Below, piece by piece: positions 23,346 to 34,464 of a DNA stretch of 64,000 nucleotides. How positions within the stretch are numbered: the stretch's first letter is position 1; every line of letters starts with the position of its first letter. The position numbers were made by a program, and so were the translations under genes. The notes under the pieces were generated by a model that searched no databases, was not told the DNA's origin, and saw only the letters and a program-made list of their open reading frames with translations. Location: contig JAMYGW020000004.1 of the NCBI GenBank assembly GCA_025617375.2, positions 682,001 to 746,000 of the forward strand, in the 5' to 3' direction. This DNA is from Acarospora socialis. Its lineage: Eukaryota > Ascomycota > Lecanoromycetes > Acarosporales > Acarosporaceae.

Positions 23346-23603
23346 ATGTGTATCCAGCTTGTCGAGCGTTACTCCGTCTGCAAGTGTCTCTACTACCGTC
23401 ACGCGGTTGATCAATGCCCGAGTTACAAGCAACGTTACCACACCACCCAGGAGAGGACAATGCTGGTTGGATACGCGTGTCCCTCCCACACCATGCGGCA
23501 TTCCCAAGGCCCGTCCTCCTCCTCACATCAAGGCAACCACCCAGACTCGGGCTACTCAAGTGGCGGTGCTGCATATCAGTACAGCTCGGCGTATTATCGG
23601 TGA
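23346..23603 (+). CDS. Small conserved Cys/Tyr-rich fungal protein
   Basis: 85 residues, single exon, starting MCIQLVERYSVCKCLYYRH. I recognise the pattern of a short protein found widely in filamentous ascomycetes with no assigned function: a Cys-rich front half (Cys 2, 12, 14, 25, 49) containing VxxCPSYxQRxHxxQERTMLVGYACPSH, then a Ser/Gly/Tyr-rich tail (PDSGYSSGGAAYQYSSAYYR). There is no signal peptide or membrane segment. The C/T-rich leader and the good start context (cacc atgt) support it. Four of the cysteines could form a small zinc-binding knuckle, but that is a guess. Confidence 0.7.
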   Translation: MCIQLVERYSVCKCLYYRHAVDQCPSYKQRYHTTQERTMLVGYACPSHTMRHSQGPSSSSHQGNHPDSGYSSGGAAYQYSSAYYR

Positions 23604-26600
23604 CGAACGATTTGAGGGGTATGGGGTATGGAAATTACGGACGTCCTCTGAGAGGACTCAGTCACGCTGGGTGGACGCTGCCAAAGTATCCTCCTCGGCG
23701 CTAGGATCAGCTGCGGGAATACCTTGAACATGCTATGTCCAGGACATCATCATCGGCGCATCATCATGGATTCTTTTGAAATCGATTACGAGGGCGAGTC
23801 CAAATGGCGAGGAGTAGACCTGCCAACGACTTGGACTGGCCCCTACAGTAAATACGACCACATCACCGCACTCACCTTTCGGCACCCCTATCCACTCCTA
23901 CCGACCACATGGAAGCTATTGCAGGCGATGGCGTCTTATCATCAGTCAGTCGTTGACGGATGCTCTAAGATTTGGGGAGGATATTGGGGATTGGACAAGC
24001 TTGAAAAACATGGTTCCTGGAGGGCCATCCTATAGACGAGGATTGTGACGATATGCAGGACATGATCGTCAATGGGATACGGGTCGGGCAATCGCATCTT
24101 GTTTTATCGGACGGTGGAACGTTTTTAGAAGCATAGCGAGGGATGGTGCATCAATTCTTACGCGAGCGAGTACGGTTTTTGAAACATCGTCTTTGACGTC
24201 TCTATTATTGTACTCGTATCTGCAGCTCGTTCTTCCATCTGCTTTTTTCTCTCAACTCAAGCATTGATAGCATTGGCATTTTTCATTCTCATACATGTGA
24301 TTGTTGCAACAATTCTATCGCTCTCCCTGCTGGTTGCTGGTCTTCCAACTTGCGCTTTTCCATCTCCTGTAATCTTTCCCCCGATTTCTTACAGTACCCA
24401 GCCCTGACTCACTGCGCACAGTCGCGTCATCCTTCCATCCCAGACTCTGGTTAGTCTAGTCTGTTTTCTTTCTCCAATGCTGGCCGTTCCTCTATCGTGT
24501 ATTCGTGCGGCGCGACGATTTGGGTGTTTGCGTGTGTCGTCAACGTACCTCAGCTGGAACCGATGGACGTTCAAGACCCTGCAGCGCAGGCAGCAACTAG
24601 AGGCAACTTAAAATTTCTTAGTTCGAAGGGACGTCGGTGACGTCGAAGGCAGACGGCGAGTCCGAATGCGCGAGCGATATTCTGTATGTACATAGTCGTT
24701 TGAGATATAAATCTAGATATTTGAGGGGAGTTTAGACACCGATGATGTCTGTGCCGTTTCTCAGCCTTGTCTGTGTGTAAGATGATGATCGTGGCATTAT
24801 TATTGTAACACTGGAGATGTTCGGTCTTCCGGCGAGTCATATGACTACAAGCTGAACCGCCGATCCATCAGCTCGGCTGGACCCACGACAATGTTTCCGT
24901 CTCTAGGTACTTCGTACAATGGTATACAACTATCACATCCAAACCTCCCTCCTCTTTCACAGCACACCGCCATACGCTACCTTCCTATCTTCCCAGTCCA
25001 GAAAATCGAGTTCCTCTTTCCACGTCCTCTATGCGACTTTGCTTCTGCTTAAACTCTCCTGTACTGCGTTCCCTCTCTTCCTCACCTCTTTCCGCTCCAA
25101 ACCCCAACCTTCCGCTTGCTTGGACTCAGACCTACCATAGCTCCAACCACCCAGTTCCCAGGATCGAACAGGCCATTCATTCTATGTGCTTCCTTTCGAC
25201 CTCCCGCATTCCGTCGAAGCGTGCTATATAGTGATCGATACTCTCCCAAGCCGACCTTACTCTACCCTGACCTGTCCCGAACACGTCCTACTCCCCTTCC
25301 CCTCATCTCGATCACTCTTACTTCCGTCCGCTCCTCAACCGCGCCTCGACGCAAACCGAGCCAAAGGCGTCCGATCCATTCTGGAAATGCCGATTGAAAC
25401 AAACAGCGCACTCGCTCCTTCAACCACACAATCTCTCTCCCTCCGTCCCAGTTCCCTTCTCCAACTGGAGCCCCTCCGCTCATCCCCTCTTCTCTCACTC
25501 CCATCCCCCAAAGGGCCCCCTCCTGCGCTCCACCTTGCCCTCCGTCCTCCTCCTCGTTCGACGGTCATCGTTTCCCCAACTGCGTCGTCCCTGACCCTAC
25601 CCTACCCTCCCCTTCCTAATCTCTCCGTCCTGCCCTACGAGCGCCCGCCCTTCCTTTCGTCTCCCTAATCGACCACGAATCCACTCGAAATCTACCCACC
25701 TCGCCCCATTCCTCGCCCACCCTCCCGAACCGCAGTCCGCCTGTCGGAGACGCCAATATCTCCACGACGACAGCATCGCTCCCTCCTTGCAATATCCAAC
25801 GCTACCCGCTACGTGTCGTATATTTCTAGGTTGTAAATCAGCAACCAGCTGTCCTTCTCCGGCGCACTCCTGCGCCTCAAGAACTAAACAACATCAGAGG
25901 GAAACTACTCCTCTTATGGAGGGCTCCAGGAAAAGTGTACTCGTACCAAATGAAAGCCGAGGTGCTCGATATCTATACAGTTGATACTGGGGGCGGGGCT
26001 CCTTGGAGGTCTGGGTGATGTGTGATAGTTGGCAAACCATATACGAGCTGAAACTTGTGTATATGCGTACCTGTCGATGTGCGGGTTGTGGTCGCGAGGG
26101 TGAGGATGAGGGCAAGGGTACGTCAGGAAGTTTCTCTGGCCGACCATGTCACGAGGACGTGGAGGGACAAGATGACAGCATGGAGTTTTCTTCAATTCCG
26201 AGGATGCTGACCACATCGCACTACTCTACTCTACTCTACTCTCCTGTCTACGCAGTTGGCTTCAATTGACAAAGAACTGCCGTCTCCCCCTTCTCCCGTC
26301 TCTACCTCCCTCCCCGTCTTCCTCTTCTTCCCTTCACCTATGAACAGGTCAGGTCGTACGCCTGCGTTCAGACAATAATCCAACACTCTCATCCCCTTCC
26401 GTTGACCAGGCGGGCAATACCGAACCGTTGCCCGTGTCTTAGTTTGTCCTTCCTCGTTCTCTCTTCCCCTGCTAGGACGGGTCAGGACGGATGTGGCCGA
26501 TCCTGTGTCCTGGCTTGTTGTATGCAATGAAACCTCCTCAGGTCAACCTCCTCAGCGACACATGCTTTGATCATCTGCCGACACGTGCCCTTCTGCGTTT

Positions 26601-26920
26601 CCGCATGGGATCCTCACTGCTCGCGTCATTGCTCCGTGGTGGACAAAGGAAGCGCTTATTGTACGAAGCGTCTATCGCAATGGACGGACGGGCTGTAGGG
26701 ACCGCGACTGACAGGCAGGCGTTGCCAGAAGGGAGTGTCGGCGCAACCCTCCTAATGAAGGATCGCGGAAAAGCCACTGAGTGGGCGACGTGGGAGGTTC
26801 CTTTCGTCCCCTCTCGGACCAGCCAAAGAGGGTGGTGATTAAGTGAATAAAAAGAGCGTACGATATGTGCTTCTTTCCAAGAAAAATGCAAGAAAAATCC
26901 ACATTGTTTGGACAGACCGT
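23604..26920. other. 3.3 kb without a supported gene, including a C/T-rich tract
   Basis: From ~24940 to ~25750 the plus strand is strongly pyrimidine-rich, which opens long frames (up to 160 codons) made of Ser/Pro/Leu with no domain. This looks like a promoter or leader tract rather than coding sequence. A (CTACT)4 microsatellite lies at 26221-26240. Nothing else is recognised. Confidence 0.5.
26221..26240. repeat. (CTACT)4 microsatellite
   Basis: Four perfect 5 bp units in intergenic DNA downstream of the CBM48 gene. Confidence 0.9.
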
Positions 26921-27787
26921 TCATCGCCGGGTGGCGTAAGACTGGCGTCGGGCCGGTCGGATCTCGCGGTACTCGGGCTCGGGCTCGGACTCGGACTCCT
27001 CGCTGGAGCAGCCGGACGAGCTGTCGCTGTAGCCGCAGCGCGAGCCGCCGCAGTCGAGCTTGACGCGGTCGCCCTTGCGCGTGATGCCGTAACGCTCGCA
27101 GGTGCATTGGCTCGAGGCGTCGCTGAGCGAGGACAGGGACGAGAGCGTGGAACCGCCGGTGGAGCGCGAGGACAGCGAGGAACCGACGGAGCTGGCCGGG
27201 CTGTTGGACAGCTGCTTGAAGTCGTCGATGGTCGCGGTCGAGAACTGGTTGCTCAGCTCGTCGACGGGCGACATGGCGTAGTCGGCCTCGCGAATCGAGC
27301 GCGACGCGTACGGCTTCTGCGGCTTCGGGTGCTTGATGTTCGACGGCGACAGGGCGCGGCCTTTGGGGATGTCCACCGACGCGCGCGAGCTGTGGCTGCT
27401 CCGCTTGCTGGCGGTGGGAACTGCTGCGGAGGGCGCGGCGCTGGGCACATCGAGGATGTTCAGGTTACGGCCTGTGGTGGGCTCGGTGGTGAAGGGTTGG
27501 GCCGGGTCATGAGAGACGTGGTAGCCGTCCATGATGTACTGGAGCGGTCATGAGTTGATGAATGAGAATAATAAGGAGCATGAGCGACGACTTACATAGT
27601 ACCAGTAGCGCTGACCTTGCTGCAAGGTGGCGCCCTGAAACCTGAATGTGCCCTTCCATCCACCAGACTTGGAGGAGTCCTTGGACAGCGGAAGTTGGCC
27701 GGCATAGTTGTTCCACGAACCGAGAAGGTGGACAGTTTTGACATTCGAGGAAGTACGAAGGGAGAAGGACAATTGAATCGCAGCCAT
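26921..27787 (-). CDS. CBM48 (AMPK-type glycogen-binding) protein, EsdC-like
   Basis: 269 residues in exons 27787-27596 and 27538-26921 (57 bp intron). The N-terminal ~85 residues form a CBM48/AMPK1 glycogen-binding module: VKTVHLLGSWNNY, GGWKGTFRFQG, RYWYYYIMDGYHVSHDP, then NILDVP. The rest is Ser-rich and disordered, followed by a conserved-looking Cys cluster near the end (CTCERYGITRKG, LDCGGSRCGYSD) and an acidic Glu-Ser-Glu-Pro tail. The layout recalls EsdC of Aspergillus nidulans, a glycogen-binding protein of early sexual development. The family domain is clear; the developmental role is only suggested by that resemblance. Third codon positions are strongly G/C-rich. Confidence 0.8.
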
Positions 27788-29164
27788 GTTGGTATTGAGA
27801 CGATGATTAGAACGAATAAATGGGTAATGCCTGGGGTAAGGGGGGTGCAAACGATTCAGCTACCGGAGCTGGTAAGTAGATAGGAGCAAATGGGGTGTTG
27901 TCGACCGGCGACAGATATTATTAAGATAGTAGTGAGTAATTGAGAGAAGAGCACAGCTCTTGTTGAACAAAGGCAAGGCAGATAAAAATTATGATGAACA
28001 CAAACAGAGATGGAGATGGAAGGAGAAGAAGACTTGAACAGCGGAGAGAAGAGCGTTCTTATGGTGCATCCTCCACAGACCAACGATACGACGAGCAGAC
28101 GACCGAGGAAGAGGAAAGGGAGGTGCTGCACGCTGCGGGTCTAACCCTGTTGCATCCAGGAAGGCAACTGATTGCATGCATCTTTTCGATATGGTGGGCG
28201 CGTAGAGGTTGAGTGAGTGGGTGTTGTGTCGAAGTGGGCGGGTAAGATATCGAGCTGATTGGATTGTCACTCGGCTCGTGGCTTGAGTGGTGCGGGGATT
28301 GTACCCAATTATAGACGACAGGCCAGGGCATGCCCCGCTCTACAACAAGAATACGGAGCGTGCCTTCTGCTCTCATACCTTAGATTGGTAAGATACCAGG
28401 TAAGATAGAGAATCAAGCACCGTTCCTAGACGACAGTACAGATATCTTGGAATCGTAACTCCGTATAGAGCAAAGACATCGCCTGCGAGTGGTCCGTTGC
28501 TCCACCACATTCCACTGGACGAGAGACTAGTACGAGTACGACCATCCGGACATGCATATCACATAAGGCAACCTTGCCTGGTCATGTTTGTCGGCGTCTA
28601 TTGGTATATCTGACCTACGCTTGTACTCTATGTGGACAGATCTCGCAAGTATACACACTCGACATGCTATATAAGTCAAGAAGGAGTAGCGTGCTTGGTA
28701 TAGGATCGGAGTGCTAGGCAGGAAAGATAGGTCCCCTGCACCGGAGTATGATGACATCTTCGCCCGATAATGCCTTCTACAGCAGCAAACTGCACAGCTG
28801 AAAGACGCTACATGGTTGTACCCGGCTTTAGGAGAATCGCGGTGTGTTCCGGGCGGCACCACGCTGGCCTCTTGTAAACATCTCTTGCCCTAGCTGTGCT
28901 TCAATGAACCTTCTTGACTAAAGAACCATGACTGGATAAGCCGAAGGGTAAGATGGGCCTACCCTCCGATTCGTCATATAAATGTACCGCTATCTCGAGG
29001 TCAGGGAGCCGAACGATCCGACAGGCACGGTCACGAGTGTCATCATGTCCGCGTTCAAGGGATGCCCTTGGGCCCAGCCTTAGCCCCAACCCCAATCGAT
29101 TCGACCTGCTATCGTAGCTGGGCGGTCACGGTCCGGAGTACAGACTTCCTTTAGGATGTGACGC
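27788..29164. other. Upstream region of CBM48 gene, no gene seen
   Basis: 1.4 kb between the CBM48 start and the 3' end of cnxG. A/G-rich in 27850-28130, consistent with a long pyrimidine-rich leader on the minus strand. No supported frame. Confidence 0.5.
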
Positions 29165-29467
29165 TCAACCGGAGCTCACAGGTGGGATGATAGCAACCTC
29201 GTCGCCATCTCCAATGATCACAGAGGACGACCGCTTCGTCGTCTCGTCGCTGCAGTCTTCCTCGATATCCACGTAGTCGAGGTTGATGGTAACGGCGCAG
29301 CTGCTGAGGACCTTGTCTTTGATTCCGGGATATCTCCTTTCCAGCTCGTCAAACAGGTTCGAAACAGGTAACGGTGCTTGAAGGTTCTCCGAATTCTTCT
29401 TGGTATAAGAAGAGGCGGAGGAGAAGTAGAGGATGCTGAAATAACCCGGCGGAGGTTTGCTTGACAT
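29165..29467 (-). CDS. cnxG: Molybdopterin synthase sulfur carrier subunit (MOCS2A/CnxG)
   Basis: 100 residues, intronless, ubiquitin-fold MoaD/ThiS family. It carries the thiocarboxylate sulfur used by the large subunit to turn precursor Z into molybdopterin, needed for nitrate reductase and xanthine dehydrogenase. Visible features: start MSSKPPPGYFSILYFSSA; VSNLFDELERRYPGIKDKVLSSCAVTINLDYVD; and the C-terminus GDGDEVAIIPPVSSG, the family tail whose terminal Gly is activated. It is divergent from the mitochondrial RNase gene across 440 bp. Confidence 0.85.
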   Translation of the reverse strand: MSSKPPPGYFSILYFSSASSYTKKNSENLQAPLPVSNLFDELERRYPGIKDKVLSSCAVTINLDYVDIEEDCSDETTKRSSSVIIGDGDEVAIIPPVSSG

Positions 29468-29906
29468 GCTGAATGCGGCGTGATCAGCCTCCGCTATTGT
29501 CAGCTGCGAGATATAACATCAGGGTAAATAGTTCGGTGGAAATTGTCGTAGTCAGGCAAAAGAAAGAATCCACAACGGAGCAAGCCAGAGGCTGCTTCTT
29601 CTCGGATAATACATGCTGTGTTTTGATCTCATCACATATCGTTGCTGTTCGGCACAAGATGAGAAGGACAGAATTGAAATCTAAACTCACCTTCGTAAGT
29701 CACAAGTGACCTCCTGAGAAACGTATGCCTAAGGATCTGAGATGGATGAGATATCGTAGATATGTGTTCGAGAAATTTGGTCTTGACGGAGGTGACCGTG
29801 TTTCCGTGTATCCGTGCACGGACCACATGTGGAGATCCTTGAGATTTCTCCATCGATAAGGCAAGTTTGCAAATACCCTCACGTGTTGCAACATTCAGCA
29901 CTCGAC
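29468..29906. promoter_or_regulatory. Divergent promoter cnxG / mitochondrial RNase
   Basis: 440 bp between divergent starts. I see no TATA box or clear GATA pair; the region contains only short unsupported frames. Confidence 0.3.
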
Positions 29907-32900
29907 ATGAGGCGTCAGCAAGCGGCCATCTTGGGTGACAGTATTTTCCCATGGCCAAACAGATCAGTGTCGGTTTGCTGGGGCTGTGCTCTCCAGCAGC
30001 ACCGCCGAGTGAGTTACAGGAGTGCTAGCAGAGAATTCCAAGGTGGAAAGCTCAGACCGAGAAGGCATGGGTCAAGGTTCACTACAGCCAGCAGCAGCGC
30101 CCATGGAGGTTTCTTAATACTCAACAGACAACTGATCACCGGGAGTTCAGCAGCATGGTCTGATAGAAGGAAACCTGTTACACAGTCCTGTAGTAAGCCG
30201 GCCAGCAGCCGAATACCACCGCTTCCAACAGAGCTGGATAGGTCCTACTACGGTCCTGGACGAGACAAGCAACCGGGGAGACGAGGAACGACACAAGAAC
30301 CGTCAAGGACACGGGCGGGAACCGGTTCCAAAGCTCAGTTGTCGAAGCCATCACTGGTCAAAAACCAGAGTCATAACTGCTTGCCAAACTACCACTTATC
30401 GCACAATGGGTCTTCGACCTCTAAACATGGGAAGAAAGTTGCAAATCCAAAAAGAGAGTCTGAACAGACGTTGGACGACGCATTAGATTACTGGATATCG
30501 CAGAAGAACATGTCGAGCGGCAAGCCATTACATGGGCCGCGCAGTTCTGACGCAATAAACGTTACTAAAGGTATACGCCCAAAGTGGCGATTAGCCAGTG
30601 TTTTACCTCAATTTGCACGCTCTTTGAAGATGCAGACAGCTTTCCAGAGGCACGAAGCCAGCGGACCATACTCAACCAAACTGCCCTTGGAGGCGCGAAG
30701 AAGCATAAAGACAGTCAGCCCTGTAGGTGAGCGTCGGACGAACTCATTGTGAATAATTACTCATAGTCCTTAGCTCCTCACAGCAGTCGGCCCTAGTCAA
30801 CAAAGCATCACCCCCGGAGACTTACCTGCGAACCTCCTTCCTCGATTTGAGGTAGGCTCGACGACGCCTATACGCGAACACCTAAGGCTCTGGCAAGAAT
30901 TGAACAAAGAGGAGGGAACGGACGACTACTTGCCCGTTTCAGATCATGGAAAGCCTGGAGGTGTGGAAAACATGTTGACTCGGCCCGCCGACAGCGACAC
31001 TATGCTCGACACGATGGATAATGAGGAAACCGAGGGTCCCTGGCCTGAGGCAAGCGTGGATCAGGATGGAGTCACGGAATTCGACTCTGATATGCCCTTC
31101 CTGAGATGTGGCGATCTAGTCGAGCTTTCGTCAGTATACCTTGTGAAGATCTACGAATGATGTTAGCTAACTATATGTGAAGGGCAAGCAATGCGAATCA
31201 GGAAAGCGTGCTTGCCGTATACATCCGCACTTTCGACACCCAAGCACAATTTTACACCATGCACGGAAAGTGGATCCACAAAATGCCCAAAGTAGTATAT
31301 TTCTCAATGCCAGGTTTTGTGACCCGCAGTATGGTCGCCGAGATCCTGCCATATCTACCATCGGAGGAAGTCCACGACGATTTAAAGGACAAGCTCCACG
31401 CATTCGACGTGGGCGTGCCCAGAGAAGCGGGTTCGAAAATCGTCAATCAGATACGCGAGTTTTTCAATGCTAGTGAAGCTGCCTACAGGAAGCATTCATC
31501 AAGCCTCGACAATGCCCATAGTCTCGTGGCGCATAGGACAGAAATTACGTATATGACACTAGCAGAGATCGCTACGAAAGTACTGCCTCCTTCAGCGAAG
31601 CCATCTCGAGAGCGCCCTTGGCCCAAGTCAACGCTTTATGCTCTGCATAGAATTTTGCTCCGGAACGAGTTTGGTTTCGGCGTAGATCGCACCGGCCATA
31701 GGGTGAGCGCCTTGTTCGAGATACGGCCCAAAGAAGAGGTCGAGTCCGTCAACCAAGTGAGGTCTTGGCTCCGAGAGTACCAAGAGCAGCTGGTAACCGC
31801 TGCCACCACCGATAAGCCCGACATCGAATCGCCAGATGCCGCCGGCTTGCATCCTCTTGCCATATTTGTCAGCAAAGCCCGATGGCTGATTACAAAATCC
31901 AGGGAGAGCCGCGTTCCCACGAAAGAGGGCAATGTTGGACCCAGCACCGTCAGATTTTCAAAAGCGCATAGTCATGTCTATGCAGTAATAGCATCCCTCA
32001 AGTTCTCTGAAGCTGACAAAAGCATCATTCGGTTTTTCGAAGTTTGGGCCGGTTATCGTTCCTTCTTTCGTCACGTTCCGCTTAACTCGCTTGCGTCCAT
32101 GATACTTCGGGTTATAGGGATGTATGAGGGTTACGAACTCGATCATCCAGTGGGTTGGTTGTTCCTGCAAGAGCTAGGCGTGTACGCACCCTGGGAGAAC
32201 CGGATGATACTCAGCCATAAACTAGGTCTTCCTGGGCACCAAATCACTCTGGAGGCGGATCAGCTGCGGCTTGAGAACATACGAGTCGCCAGGTCGACTG
32301 GGGCCATGGAGGAGGATAAGATGAAAGCTTTTCGGAAGGATTGGGGGGATTTGGAGGTGCTCTGTATTGACAGTGCGGACGCTAGGGAGATTGACGATGG
32401 CATATCCGTAGAAGAGATACCTGGGTCTGAACCAACATACTGGGTTCACGTCCATGTTGCTAATCCGTCTGCTTTCATATCCCCAGAGAGTACTCTGGCC
32501 AAATATGCCGAGTACCTCACGGAGACGGTATATCTGCCCGAAAGGATATATACAATGTTACCACCGAACATCACACGCTCGCAATTGAGTCTCGCCCCCG
32601 GTCGTCCTACCCTTACTTTCAGTGTCAGAGTGAACAAGGATGGAGAAATTCTAGAGGTGAAAATCACGCCTGCTTACATCCGAAATGTCAGCTATTTCAC
32701 TCCCGAAACGATCCGGAAAGCTTTTGTGGAAGATGCCCAGCCGATGCCACAAACCGTCATTACTGTTGGGGGAGATATGCTGAGCCGTGGCAGGAAAAGG
32801 ATGCAGCCAACTCTGACGGAGTCTCAGAAACATAAGCTTCGCATACTTCAGGAACTTGGGGATGCGCGGCGACGCCAACGGGAACGGAAAGGAGCCGTGC

Positions 32901-33925
32901 ACGTCCATATACCCCTGGTGGATACGATCGTCTATCTTGGACCGCGCCAAGACACCCCACTGAGCCTCACCAATCGCGCTCGAGGCTGCCACTATGAAGG
33001 CGACCCTATAGTTCAGCTACGAGGAGACGACTTTAATCCAAAGCCAGATCCCGCGAGCACCGCAGCCGATAAGCTCGTCCCAGATATGATGATTCTAGCC
33101 TGCGAAGCGGCAGGACTGTGGTGCAGGGAGCGGAATATTCCCACTCTCTACCGGGCCACCCAGCACAATCCAGACTATGATCCTCGTGTTTTCTGGAAAG
33201 CAGTTGTGCAGCCTACAATCGAAAAGCTGGGTTACCTGCCACTAGTGTTGTCATTCCAATATTCCCGGCTTCTGGGGAAATCACTTGTATCGTCGACGCC
33301 GAGACCACATGGGATCATCGGCGCCAACCAGTATGCCAAGTGCACCAGCCCGCTGCGCCGGTACGGGGACTTGATGGTGCATTGGCAGATCGAGTCGGCC
33401 ATCCGTCGTGAGGCAGAGATCGGCCAGACGCTGGTGGGAAGCCAGGACCACTCTTACCTGACATTCTCGAAGGAGCGGATCGAGGAGATGATCCCGCGAA
33501 TCGAAAGTCGAGAGCGCATGATCACGGGAGTGAAGCGACACTCGCTCCGACACTGGACCGTACAACTCTTATTCCGTGCATTCTACTTCAAGGAAGCCGC
33601 TCTGCCCGAGACGTTCCATTGCTTCATCTTCAGCAAGGGAGCGGCCAAGTACGCGGGCATGTATAGCGGTATCCTCAAGGCGCTCGGGATCGACGTGCAG
33701 GTCGTCTTGAGCGAGTCGGCCAAAGAGGTCGGTGTGGACGTTGGAGATTGGTGGGAGGTCAAGATAATAAAGGTGGACACGTACGTGAGGGCGGTGACGG
33801 TGCAAATCCTCGGGCTGATCGAAAAGGGCGAGGGTTACTCTTCTTCTGATTCTCGGGTTCGGGATCTGTACGAAAGCGGCGGACATAAGTCCGCGCAGGG
33901 AATCCTCGAAACTCTAGGCGCCTAA
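29907..33925 (+). CDS. cyt-4: Mitochondrial 3'-5' exoribonuclease, RNase II family (CYT-4/Dss1-like)
   Basis: About 1,302 residues in exons 29907-30726, 30784-31129 and 31183-33925. The N-terminus (MRRQQAAILGDSIFPW then Arg-rich) looks like a mitochondrial presequence; a Met 31 codons upstream is also in frame. The RNB catalytic domain begins near residue 780 with SADAREIDDGIS, the paired Asp residues that bind Mg2+, and includes LPERIYTMLPP, SLAPGRPTLTFSV and the conserved TSPLRRYGDLMVHWQI near residue 1,110, ending in an S1-like tail. CYT-4 of Neurospora and Dss1 of yeast degrade mitochondrial RNA with the Suv3 helicase. The second intron acceptor could be 3 nt later (cagcag). Confidence 0.88.
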
Positions 33926-34042
33926 TCGCGCGGACTTACAATCCACCGACTTCGGACGAGTCAAGTGCAGGGGCCTGATTGTAATACCTACTGTATTCTA
34001 CGAGTACTACTCCGTAGACGAGGAGGAGAATGATAATAATTA

Positions 34043-34113
34043 GGGTAAAAGACCCCCCTAATCGATGCGCCTGCATAAAAGACTCGGTTAGACAACGGCC
34101 CGAAGAAAAGACT
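34043..34113 (+). repeat. Left terminal inverted repeat
   Basis: 71 bp; pairs with the inverse of 34394-34464. Contains GGGTAAAAGACC, CATAAAAGACTC and AAGAAAAGACTT sub-repeats. Confidence 0.8.
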
Positions 34114-34393
34114 TCTATAATGCATGACAATCTCACTGTCGCCGAGATGTTACTATATCTATTGAAATTGAGTCTAGCCGCTCACTTGTTACTAGTGTTT
34201 TTACATAGAAAACGCACACAGCGTTTAGTTTTAATAACAACAACATCAACCATTTCAACACTATCAAAACACTTCAAAATATATTCTATTACTGACCCTG
34301 ACAGTCTAACCCCCTAATCACCTAACCAACCCAACCTATTCTAACTGACCTAACCACTACATTGTGTGCAAAACTTAGTGTTTTGTTTATCCG

Positions 34394-34464
34394 AGTCTTT
34401 TTTACGGGCCGTTGTCTATCTGAGTCTTTTATGCAGGCGCATGGATTATGGGGGTCTTTTACCC
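34394..34464 (-). repeat. Right terminal inverted repeat
   Basis: 71 bp; reverse complement reads GGGTAAAAGACCCCCATAAT and continues in register with the left repeat, about six mismatches in 70. Confidence 0.8.

Larger units (their letters stand above)
34043..34464. mobile_element. Miniature inverted-repeat DNA transposon, Mutator-like (non-autonomous)
   Basis: 422 bp element bounded by 71 bp terminal inverted repeats that start GGGTAAAAGACCCCC and match at about 64 of 70 positions without gaps. The flanks carry an identical 9 bp direct repeat TAATAATTA (34034-34042 and 34465-34473), the target-site duplication. Long TIRs, a GGG start and a 9 bp TSD fit Mutator-like elements (hAT would give 8 bp). 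The ~280 bp interior is A/T-rich and encodes nothing. The motif AAAAGACt/c recurs three times in each TIR at roughly 30 bp spacing, which may be transposase binding sites. The perfect TSD suggests fairly recent insertion, whereas the TIR mismatches suggest some age. Confidence 0.8.

Noticed and set aside
25186-25668. 160-codon frame on the plus strand
   Set aside because: Composition is an effect of the C/T-rich tract; overlapping frames are equally open and no domain is present.
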